A stretch of DNA of 64,000 nt from contig OZ257155.1 of the NCBI GenBank assembly GCA_965279355.1, forward strand, positions 4,774,001-4,838,000. The letters run 5' to 3'. This DNA is from G965279355 sp965279355 (GTDB lineage Bacteria > Pseudomonadota > Alphaproteobacteria > CACIAM-22H2). Below the pieces are notes generated by a model. That model saw only the letters and a list, made by a program, of their open reading frames with translations, was not told the origin of the DNA and ran no database searches. A program made the translations under genes and the position numbers. Positions 41,401 through 48,125 of this stretch are shown piece by piece (within the stretch, counting starts at the first letter, position 1; every line of letters starts with the position of its first letter).

Positions 41401-42453
41401 ATGCCCCGCCCGACCAGTTCAGTCCGCGCGCGACCGCTCCATGTCAGTCTTGTCGCGACCCCCGAGGCGGTGCTCTCGACGCTCGCCGGCATTTACGATG
41501 TGATGAACGCCTTCTCGGTCATGCCGCGCGACGGCAGTGCGCCGGCGCCGCCGTTCAAGGTCGAGATCGTCGGGATGAAAACGGGGCTGCTGGATCTCGC
41601 GAGCCATATCCCGATCACGGTGCAGCGTCGCATTTCGTCGATCGCGACGACCGACATCGTCATCGTGCCCTCGATCCTGCTGGGGCCGGACGGCTGGCAG
41701 AAGGGCCGCTCTCCGGAGCTGGTCGACTGGCTGCGCCAGATGTATCGCCGCGGCGCGCTGCTGTGCTCGGCGTGCTCGGGGATTTTCCTGCTCGCCGAGA
41801 CCGGTCTGTTCGACGGCATGGAGTCCACTGTTCATTTCGGCTACGCGCGCTCTTTCGCCGAGGCCTATCCCGCGGTCCCCATCCATCCGGAGCGCGTGCT
41901 CGTCATATCGGGAAAGCGCGAGGAGCTGATCAGCTCCGGCGCCTCGATGACCTGGCACGATCTGGTGCTGTATCTCATCGGCCGTCACGCTGGCGCCACC
42001 GCTGCGCAATCGGTGGCGCGGTTCTTCGCCCTGCAATGGCACCAGGACGGGCTGGCGCCTTACATCGTCTTCGAGGGCCGCAACGATCACGGCGACCGGC
42101 CGATCCAGACGGCGCAGGACTGGGTGGCCCGCCATTTTTCGGTGGCGGCGCCGGTGGAGGAGATGATGCGGCGTTCGGGTCTCGCGGACCGCACCTTCAA
42201 GCGGCGTTTCACCGCCGCCACCGGCCTGAGCCCCATCGCCTATGTGCAGCGCCTGCGCATCGAGGACGCCAAGCGGCGGCTGGAGCGCACCGAAGCGTCC
42301 GTCGACGACATCAGCTGGCAGGTCGGCTACGAGGAGCCGGCTTTCTTCCGCCGTCTCTTCAGGCGCGTCACCGGCCTGTCGCCGGGTCACTACCGCCGCC
42401 GCTTCCAGGTGCCGGAATTCGCGAAGACGACGGCGAAGAAGCGAAAAGGGTAA
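41401..42453 (+). CDS. GlxA-type AraC family transcriptional regulator
   Basis: A 350-residue regulator with an N-terminal DJ-1/PfpI-like domain (about residues 10-200) and a C-terminal AraC helix-turn-helix pair. The nucleophile-elbow region reads L-L-C-S-A-C-S-G-I-F-L-L-A, with a cysteine at the usual place. The AraC part shows R-T-F-K-R-R-F-T-A-A-T-G-L-S-P and the second helix-turn-helix V-G-Y-E-E-P-A-F-F-R-R-L-F-R-R. The start ATG at 41401 is the likely one, although an earlier ATG exists at 41359. It stands divergent to the methyltransferase gene across 145 bases. Confidence 0.87.
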   Translation: MPRPTSSVRARPLHVSLVATPEAVLSTLAGIYDVMNAFSVMPRDGSAPAPPFKVEIVGMKTGLLDLASHIPITVQRRISSIATTDIVIVPSILLGPDGWQKGRSPELVDWLRQMYRRGALLCSACSGIFLLAETGLFDGMESTVHFGYARSFAEAYPAVPIHPERVLVISGKREELISSGASMTWHDLVLYLIGRHAGATAAQSVARFFALQWHQDGLAPYIVFEGRNDHGDRPIQTAQDWVARHFSVAAPVEEMMRRSGLADRTFKRRFTAATGLSPIAYVQRLRIEDAKRRLERTEASVDDISWQVGYEEPAFFRRLFRRVTGLSPGHYRRRFQVPEFAKTTAKKRKG

Positions 42454-42457
42454 GCGG

Positions 42458-43021
42458 CTAAAACCCGAGCGACTGCTGCGCGGGCGGGGGCGGTCCGACC
42501 GTCACGCCTTCAAGTTCCAGCATGTGGAGTTTTGTTGCCGAACCGCCAGGCGCGGAAAAGCCACCGACTTTGCCACCCGCTGCCAGAACACGATGGCAGG
42601 GGATGATCAGCGGCACGGGATTTCGCGCCATCGCCACACCGACATCGCGCGCGACTTCAGGTCCGGCGCCCAGTTCTTTTGCCAGCGTGCCGTAGGTCGT
42701 GGTCTGCCCCCAGCCGACGCGGCGCAACGCCGTATAGATCTGTTTGAAGAAGGCGTCCTGTCCATAGAGGTCGAGCGCGACGTCTGAGAAGTCGATCTTC
42801 TCGCCGGCGAAGTAGCGCTTCACGGCATCGACGATGGCGGTGATCTTTTCCGTCGGCGTTCCCGGTGTCGCTTGCGGTACATGGCGCCGCAGATTGCGTT
42901 CGGTTGCGGCGGCTGTTGGCGACGGTAACTGGAAGCGTGTCACGCCCGTGTCGTTCCAGGCGATCCCGCAAAAGCCTGCGGCGGTTTCGAAGATGAAAGC
43001 GTGGTCCATGGCAGCGTTCAT
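42458..43021 (-). CDS. ogt: Methylated-DNA--protein-cysteine methyltransferase
   Basis: A 187-residue suicidal DNA-repair enzyme that transfers alkyl groups from O6-alkylguanine to itself. The acceptor is C142 in I-I-P-C-H-R-V; the helix-turn-helix is G-Q-T-T-T-Y-G-T-L-A-K-E-L-G (about 105-118) and the V-A-R-D-V-G-V-A-M-A-R-N-P segment follows. There is no Ada-type N-terminal regulatory domain, so it is the Ogt form. Initiation could be at 43021 or the ATG four codons later. It ends 4 bases from the convergent GlxA-type gene. Confidence 0.92.
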   Translation of the reverse strand: MNAAMDHAFIFETAAGFCGIAWNDTGVTRFQLPSPTAAATERNLRRHVPQATPGTPTEKITAIVDAVKRYFAGEKIDFSDVALDLYGQDAFFKQIYTALRRVGWGQTTTYGTLAKELGAGPEVARDVGVAMARNPVPLIIPCHRVLAAGGKVGGFSAPGGSATKLHMLELEGVTVGPPPPAQQSLGF

Positions 43022-43063
43022 TCTGCATGGCCGGCAGGCGCCTGCACAACCCGGATCGTGACT

Positions 43064-43480
43064 TTAGGTCGGCGGCATCCTGTCGAATTTGAGCAGGGCC
43101 GGATCGGTTTGGTCCCAGGCTTGGCCCCGCACGGCGTAGGTCAGCATCTGCGGTTTATAGCGGCGAGGATCGTCGAGGCTCGCTGCATGGATGGTGAAGA
43201 AAGCAGGCATAGCCGCAAATGTCAGATAGACCGGCGATCCGCAGACCGGACAGAAGCCACGGGTCTTCACATTGCCGCTATCGGCGATCATGTCCCAGAG
43301 CTTCGCATTGCCATCGAGCTTTACGCCCGTGCGCGATCCGAAGGTAAGATATGAGCCGTGCCCGGTGCCGCTCGTTCGCTGACAGTCGCGGCACTGGCAC
43401 TCGCTCATCACCATCGGTTCATCGGAAATTTCATAGCGGATCGCGCCGCAGGCGCACCCACCGGTATAGGGATCGCTCAT
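43064..43480 (-). CDS. GFA (CENP-V) family zinc protein
   Basis: A 138-residue protein of the GFA family (named from glutathione-dependent formaldehyde-activating enzyme). Zinc ligands are C-A-C-G (residues 9-12), C-Q-C-R-D-C (about 28-33) and C-P-V-C-G (about 77-81). The start at 43480 begins M-S-D-P-Y-T-G-G-C-A-C-G, and the upstream extension in frame is unlikely. Function is uncertain; most members are not formaldehyde-activating. It is grouped with repair and SRPBCC genes but not obviously in an operon. Confidence 0.87.
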   Translation of the reverse strand: MSDPYTGGCACGAIRYEISDEPMVMSECQCRDCQRTSGTGHGSYLTFGSRTGVKLDGNAKLWDMIADSGNVKTRGFCPVCGSPVYLTFAAMPAFFTIHAASLDDPRRYKPQMLTYAVRGQAWDQTDPALLKFDRMPPT

Positions 43481-43536
43481 ATCATTTTTTCTCTCAGCCC
43501 TCTCCCGCATGTCGGGAGAGGGGCGGGTGATGAGGA

Positions 43537-44073
43537 TTACTCCGGGATGCGCTTGTCGTATTCGGCGCGCAGGCGCTGCACTCTGGGCCAGAACGGCTCC
43601 GGCACGCGGTTGTTGGCGACGTCGACCAGCACGTCGAGATGCGCGTGCCAGCCGGCGGAGACGCCGACCTTCGTGCCGCGGTTCGGGATCTTGCGATGGG
43701 TGACGATGAACCGCACCTCGCTGCCGCTCGGCACCAGTTCGAAGGTGACGGAGCCGACATTCGGCCAGTCGAACTCGATCATGCGCGGCGCATCGAGGGC
43801 GGTGACCGCACCGACCATGCGATGCTCTTCGCTCTGACCCTCAGGCGGCTTTTCGTTATGCGGCGTTAGTTCGGCGTTGCGCCAGATCAGCTCCACCCGG
43901 CCGCCGATCCGCAGCTCCATCTCGCCCGAGGCCAGCCACTTGCCGCGCAGCTTGCTGTCGGTGAGATAGGTCCAGATGCGTTCGATCGGTCCCGGCAGCA
44001 CGCGCTCGATGCGGAGCGTGGTGGGTTCGATCAGGTCGCCGAGGCCGGCGAGGGTGGCGGCAGCGAGACTCAT
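43537..44073 (-). CDS. SRPBCC/AHSA1-type protein paired with ArsR regulator
   Basis: A 178-residue protein with the AHSA1/SRPBCC ligand-binding fold. The domain begins L-R-I-E-R-V-L-P-G-P-I-E-R-I-W-T-Y-L-T-D and contains R-G-K-W-L-A-S-G and the final long helix. It overlaps the upstream ArsR gene by 4 bases (ATGA-type overlap), so it is translationally coupled. AGGAGAAAG lies in front of the ATG at 44073. ArsR-SRPBCC pairs occur widely; the regulator usually represses its own operon, but the ligand is generally unknown. Confidence 0.87.
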   Translation of the reverse strand: MSLAAATLAGLGDLIEPTTLRIERVLPGPIERIWTYLTDSKLRGKWLASGEMELRIGGRVELIWRNAELTPHNEKPPEGQSEEHRMVGAVTALDAPRMIEFDWPNVGSVTFELVPSGSEVRFIVTHRKIPNRGTKVGVSAGWHAHLDVLVDVANNRVPEPFWPRVQRLRAEYDKRIPE

Positions 44074-44447
44074 TTGCTTTCTCCTCTTTGGTCCTTTGAT
44101 TTCTCCGCATCCTCCTGACGCAGCAGGCCTTCGAGGATATCGAGGCGCTCGCTCCAGAACTTTTGATAGAAGCCGGTCCACTCATGCGCGCCGGCAAGCG
44201 GCGCCGCGTCGAGCTGGCAGAGATGTGTGCGGCCCTTGACCGTGCGCTTCACGAGGCCGGCTCGCTCCAGCGCCTTGATGTGTTTCGACGCCGCGGCAAG
44301 GGACATCGCGAAGGGGGCCGCGAGTTCGCCAACGCTGCGAGCCCCATCGGCGAGTTCGCGCAACATGCGCCGCCGCGTGGCGTCGCCCAGAGCGTGGAAG
44401 ACGGCATCGAGCCGGGGAGCGTCTTGAGATGTCTGTAATTCAACCAT
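44070..44447 (-). CDS. ArsR-family autorepressor
   Basis: A 125-residue winged-helix repressor. The DNA-binding region is V-F-H-A-L-G-D-A-T-R-R-R-M-L-R-E-L, then S-V-G-E-L-A-A-P-F-A-M-S-L-A-A-A-S-K-H-I-K-A-L-E-R-A-G-L-V and the wing K-R-T-V-K-G-R-T-H. No metal-binding cysteines of the classic ArsR type are present, so it is of the non-metal SdpR-like group that accompanies SRPBCC proteins. I use the ATG at 44447; a TTG at 44483 could add 12 residues. The chosen start codon lies inside a perfect palindrome. Confidence 0.87.
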   Translation of the reverse strand: MVELQTSQDAPRLDAVFHALGDATRRRMLRELADGARSVGELAAPFAMSLAAASKHIKALERAGLVKRTVKGRTHLCQLDAAPLAGAHEWTGFYQKFWSERLDILEGLLRQEDAEKSKDQRGESK

Positions 44448-44456
44448 GTGGTTGAA
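44439..44456. promoter_or_regulatory. Palindromic operator over the arsR start codon
   Basis: TTCAACCA and TGGTTGAA are perfect 8-bp arms separated by TG, and the arsR ATG (44445-44447, minus strand) lies within. Binding would block both transcription elongation and initiation of translation. A related half-site pair is at 44480-44495. Confidence 0.7.
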
Positions 44457-44479
44457 TATATAAACAAGCTCTTCGATTG

Positions 44480-44495
44480 TCAACCACTGAGTTGA
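44480..44495. promoter_or_regulatory. Second ArsR-type operator half-site pair
   Basis: TCAAC and GTTGA flank CACTGA. The arms equal the inner part of the upstream palindrome (TCAACC/GGTTGA), 40 bases away, so both are likely bound by the same ArsR protein. Confidence 0.55.
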
Positions 44496-44504
44496 ATATC
44501 ATTT

Positions 44505-44575
44505 ATAAGATATATCGTAATAGAGCTTGTATTTGTCCCATTAAGATATATCTTAGATGCATCGTAAATATCTTG
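44505..44575 (+). promoter_or_regulatory. Promoter and repeated palindromes of yqjI-yqjH
   Basis: TAAGATATATCTTA (44542-44555) is a perfect palindrome. TAAGATATATCGTA (44505-44518) and CGTAAATATCTTG (44563-44575) are imperfect relatives. A possible promoter, TTGTAT (44527-44532), 16 bases, TATCTT (44549-44554), has its -10 inside the perfect palindrome. Repression by the downstream PadR/YqjI protein is the natural reading. Confidence 0.65.
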
Positions 44576-44587
44576 AAAGGAAATACG

Positions 44588-45226
44588 GTGCATTTACAAA
44601 GACATGGAATGAACGAGAATCGGCACGGAGGGCGGCATGGTTGTCGCTTCGACGGTGGACACCCGGGCCAGCATATGGGGGCACGCGGGGGTGGCGGCCG
44701 GTTCGGCCGCGAAGACGGTGAGCGCGGCTGGGGGATGGACGGACGGGGTGGCCACGGTCGCGGCGGACGGCAGCGACTGTTCGACGGTGATGAACTGCGC
44801 CTGGTGTTGCTCAAGCTGATCGCTGACAAGCCGCGGCATGGCTACGACCTGATCCGCGCGATGGAGGAGCGTACCGGCGGTGCCTATGCGCCAAGCCCTG
44901 GTGTTGTCTACCCGTCGCTGACGATGCTGAGTGACATGGGCTTCATCGTGGAGCAGGTCGGCGAAGGCGCGCGGAAGCTATTTGCGATCACGCCTGAAGG
45001 TACCGCGCATCTCGAAGCCAATACAGCAGAGGTCGCCGCGGTGTTCGCGAGGCTGGATGCGCTGGCCGCGATGCGGGAGCGCACCGATGTGGTGCCTGTC
45101 CGCCGCGCCATGCATAATCTCCGCAGCGTCCTGATGCATCGCCTCGGCGACGGTCTGGATAAGGACAAGCTGCACGACGCCGTCGCCCTGATCGACGAAG
45201 CCGCACGAAAGATCGAGAAACTCTGA
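44588..45226 (+). CDS. yqjI: YqjI-like PadR family metal-responsive regulator
   Basis: A 212-residue PadR regulator with a His/Gly/Arg-rich N-terminal tail (about residues 1-60) followed by the winged helix: L-R-L-V-L-L-K-L-I-A-D-K-P-R-H-G-Y-D-L-I-R-A-M-E-E-R, then Y-A-P-S-P-G-V-V-Y-P-S-L-T-M-L. The tail recalls E. coli YqjI, a nickel-responsive repressor of itself and of ferric reductase YqjH. A YqjH-like gene follows with a one-base overlap, which strengthens the assignment. GTG 44588 follows GAAAGG; the ATG at 44609 is an alternative. Repeated palindromes in front of the gene are likely its operators. Confidence 0.82.
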   Translation: MHLQRHGMNENRHGGRHGCRFDGGHPGQHMGARGGGGRFGREDGERGWGMDGRGGHGRGGRQRLFDGDELRLVLLKLIADKPRHGYDLIRAMEERTGGAYAPSPGVVYPSLTMLSDMGFIVEQVGEGARKLFAITPEGTAHLEANTAEVAAVFARLDALAAMRERTDVVPVRRAMHNLRSVLMHRLGDGLDKDKLHDAVALIDEAARKIEKL

Positions 45227-45993
45227 TGACTACAATCGATACCGCGCCCCAGCGTCACCAGATCCAGCGTGTCCGCCGCGAAACCCGCCGGCGGGCACTC
45301 ACGGTGGCGTCGATCGAGAGGCTGGGGGCGAAGATGCTGCGCGTCCATTTCACCTCGCCGGATCTCGGCGATTTCGCCAGCGCGTCCTATGACGATCACA
45401 TCAAGCTGTTCTTTCCGGGCGCGAAGAAGCCCGGCGACGAGAAGCCGCCGGCGCGAGACTTCACGCCGCGCCGTTTCGATCCGCAGAAGGGCACGTTCGT
45501 GATCGACTTTGCGGTGCATGATGCCGGGCCGGCGACGGAGTGGGCCGTGGACGCCAAGGTCGGCGACACGCTGGAGATCGGCGGGCCGCGCGGCTCGCAG
45601 GTCATCCCAGATGATTTCGACTGGTATCTGCTGATCGGCGACGAGACGGCGTTGCCGGCCATCGGCCGTCGTGTTGAGGAGTTGCGCCCGGGTGTGCCGG
45701 TGACGACAGTCGTGGTCGGCGACGCACAGGACATTCCGACGAAGGCCGCCTGGTCGCCGAAATGGATCGCACGAGAAGCGCAATCCGACGACGCGGTGCT
45801 GATCCGCGCGGCACTGGTCACTCACGACCTGCCCGACGGCGAAGGCTTCGTGTGGATCGCCGCCGAGGCCGCCGTCGCGAAAGCGATCCGCACCTATCTC
45901 GTCGACGAGCGCGGCCACAAGCGCGAATGGATCAAGGCGCACGGCTACTGGAAACGCGGCCTGACCGAAGTCCACGAACGGTTCGAGGATTGA
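45226..45993 (+). CDS. yqjH: Siderophore-interacting NADPH ferric reductase (YqjH/ViuB-like)
   Basis: A 255-residue FAD-containing enzyme that reduces ferric-siderophore complexes in the cytoplasm to release iron. The FAD-binding barrel holds D-H-I-K-L-F-F-P-G and D-F-T-P-R-R-F-D (the R-x-Y/F-T-like stretch); the NAD(P)-binding part has L-L-I-G-D-E-T-A-L-P-A-I and the C-terminal R-E-W-I-K-A-H-G-Y-W-K-R-G. It overlaps the yqjI stop by one base and is therefore cotranscribed and translationally coupled. In E. coli the same pair links iron reduction to nickel status. Confidence 0.88.
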   Translation: MTTIDTAPQRHQIQRVRRETRRRALTVASIERLGAKMLRVHFTSPDLGDFASASYDDHIKLFFPGAKKPGDEKPPARDFTPRRFDPQKGTFVIDFAVHDAGPATEWAVDAKVGDTLEIGGPRGSQVIPDDFDWYLLIGDETALPAIGRRVEELRPGVPVTTVVVGDAQDIPTKAAWSPKWIAREAQSDDAVLIRAALVTHDLPDGEGFVWIAAEAAVAKAIRTYLVDERGHKREWIKAHGYWKRGLTEVHERFED

Positions 45994-46005
45994 GCGCGTC
46001 CGTGC

Positions 46006-47079
46006 TCAGGGTGTGATGGCGACCTTGAACACGCCGTCGCGCTGATTGGAGAAGAGGTCGTAGGCCTTTTCGATATCGTCCAGCTTGAAGCGGTGCGTGA
46101 CCATGGCGCCGAGGTCCGCCCGCCCGGATGCAATAATTGCCATGAGCCGTCGCATCCGCTCCTTGCCGCCCGGACAGAGCGCTGTCGCGATGGTGTGATC
46201 GCCAAGGCCGGCCGCGAAGGCATCGAGCGGAATCTTGAGATCCGAGGAATAGACGCCGAGGCTCGACAACGTTCCGCCCGGTCTGAGAACCCTAAGGCAC
46301 GCCTCGAACGTCGCCTGGGTGCCGAGTGCCTCAATGGCGACATCGACACCGCGACCTTCGGTGAGCCGGAGGATTTCCTCGACCGCATTAACGCGGCTGA
46401 AGTCGACGACGTGATCGGCGCCCAGGCGCCGCGCCATCGCGAGGCGTTCCGGCAGTTTGTCGACGGCAATGATGGTTGATGCACCCATGAGCTTGGCGCC
46501 TGCAGTGGCGCACAGTCCAATGGGTCCCTGTGCGAAGACCGCGACGGTGTCGCCGATCCGGATGCCGCCTTTTTCTGCGCCGCTGAACCCCGTCGACATG
46601 ATATCGGGGCACATCAGGACCTGCTCGTCAGTGAGGTTGTCCGGCACCACGGCAAGGTTTGCCATTGCGTCCGGGACAAGCACGTATTCAGCCTGGCAAC
46701 CGTCGATCGTGTTTCCAAATTTCCAGCCGCCCATGGCCTTCCAGCCGTGGCGTGTGCCATGGCCGTCCTGCGAGGACTGTCCGCACTGGCAGGCGTTGCT
46801 GGAGCCGCTCGGCGTGATGGCGCCAGCGATGACCCGCTGGCCCTCGCTGAATCCTTCGACGGCGAAGCCGAGCTTCTCAATGATTCCGACAGGTTCATGG
46901 CCGATGGTCAGGCCCTTTTTAACCGGATACTCGCCCTTGAGGATGTGGACATCGGTGCCGCAGATCGTGGTCGTCGTGATCCGCATCAGCGCGTCCAACG
47001 GTCCGACATCGGGAACCGGCTTTTCATCCAGCACAATTCGACCGGCTTCGACGAAGACGGCAGCTCTCATTTTTTTCAT
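46006..47079 (-). CDS. Zinc-dependent alcohol dehydrogenase (secondary-alcohol type)
   Basis: A 357-residue MDR-family dehydrogenase. Catalytic zinc ligands C40 in I-C-G-T-D and H61-E62 in G-H-E-P-V-G are present, with D in C-P-D-I-M-S-T-G further on. The structural-zinc lobe is reduced (N-A-C-Q-C-G-Q-S-S-Q-D-G-H), as in the tetrameric NADP-type secondary alcohol dehydrogenases. The Rossmann motif reads F-A-Q-G-P-I-G-L-C-A-T-A-G. It could reduce or oxidise ketones or secondary alcohols. It is downstream of the stress-protein and ATPase genes on the same strand. Confidence 0.87.
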   Translation of the reverse strand: MKKMRAAVFVEAGRIVLDEKPVPDVGPLDALMRITTTTICGTDVHILKGEYPVKKGLTIGHEPVGIIEKLGFAVEGFSEGQRVIAGAITPSGSSNACQCGQSSQDGHGTRHGWKAMGGWKFGNTIDGCQAEYVLVPDAMANLAVVPDNLTDEQVLMCPDIMSTGFSGAEKGGIRIGDTVAVFAQGPIGLCATAGAKLMGASTIIAVDKLPERLAMARRLGADHVVDFSRVNAVEEILRLTEGRGVDVAIEALGTQATFEACLRVLRPGGTLSSLGVYSSDLKIPLDAFAAGLGDHTIATALCPGGKERMRRLMAIIASGRADLGAMVTHRFKLDDIEKAYDLFSNQRDGVFKVAITP

Positions 47080-47178
47080 TTTTTGATCCTGAAATTCTTA
47101 GCAAGTCACCGAGCGGGTGTGACCCCGGACGTTTCTGATTTGTGAGCGGCAAAGCAGGTTTCGCGGCGCCCAACTTGC

Positions 47179-48018
47179 CTAGTGAGACAGGAGCACCGGA
47201 AGCCGCAATTGTTTCAGGATCCCGCTTGTGGCGCCGCCCAACACAAAATCCCTCATCCGAGAATGACCGAAGCCGCCCATAACAAGCATATCTGCTCCGA
47301 TTGTTTGCGCCTGCTCCTGTAGGGTTTGCGCGATGGGACGACCATGGCTCTGGATCTGTACGACCGTCGCCCGAATATCATGGTGCGAAAGATATTCCGC
47401 TAACCGGCTGCCAGGGGCTTCATCCGGTAGAGCTTTCTCGTCTGTGACTGAGGCGATTGTGACAACCTGCGCGAGGCGCAGAAAATCACGAGCGTCGGAT
47501 ACCGCGCGTGCAGCGACCCGACTTCCGTCCCATGCGATCATGACATGCTGGAGTTTCGCGGCTGGAGAATCTTCCGGGACCAGCAGGGTAGGTCTACCTG
47601 AACCAAAGATAGCGGCCTCTGCAGTAGCTTGTGGCGCGAGATCGCTGACTCCAAGGCCCACTACGATAAGATCGTGGTAGCGAGCGTGACTGGCGACCTC
47701 GTCTCCAAACATTGCAGGGAAACATTCCATTTCACTAGATCGAACCCGCGCGCCAAGCTGTTTCATCTCGGCGTTCAGGGCCAATACGAGGGCCGCCCCG
47801 CGGACGCGGCATTTGGCTTTCGCACCTCCGATAAGCCCGGGGATATCGATAAGGACATTGCCGAGCGCGCTGGATACGCGCGGAAAGTCGGGTATGAGGA
47901 CTAGCGCATGGACATCTGCGCTGAGATGTTGAGCGATTGCAGCAGAGTGAAGGGCGATCTTGTCCGAATTTCCATCAGAGTAAGTATGAATTGGCAGAAG
48001 AATTTGGAATCTCATCAA
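47179..48018 (-). CDS. Universal stress protein with two UspA domains
   Basis: A 279-residue tandem universal stress protein. The first half (about 1-150) is degenerate and lacks the full nucleotide loop. The second half (about 155-279) begins H-V-M-I-A-W-D-G-S-R and contains the ATP-binding pattern G-G-F-G-H-S-R-M-R-D-F-V-L-G-G-A-T. Such proteins help cells survive starvation, hypoxia or stress. It lies 107 bases downstream of a P-type ATPase and 99 bases upstream of an alcohol dehydrogenase gene; joint regulation is plausible but no FNR/FixK box was found in front of either. Confidence 0.87.
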   Translation of the reverse strand: MMRFQILLPIHTYSDGNSDKIALHSAAIAQHLSADVHALVLIPDFPRVSSALGNVLIDIPGLIGGAKAKCRVRGAALVLALNAEMKQLGARVRSSEMECFPAMFGDEVASHARYHDLIVVGLGVSDLAPQATAEAAIFGSGRPTLLVPEDSPAAKLQHVMIAWDGSRVAARAVSDARDFLRLAQVVTIASVTDEKALPDEAPGSRLAEYLSHHDIRATVVQIQSHGRPIAQTLQEQAQTIGADMLVMGGFGHSRMRDFVLGGATSGILKQLRLPVLLSH

Positions 48019-48125
48019 GAAAGCTCCTTGCAGGGGCTAAGAAGTGCTGCAGCATTGGCTTCAAGGCTGCGCAGATGCAGGCGAGAAGTAGATGAGCGGT
48101 CAAAGGTTCCTCTCATGCAACGCAT

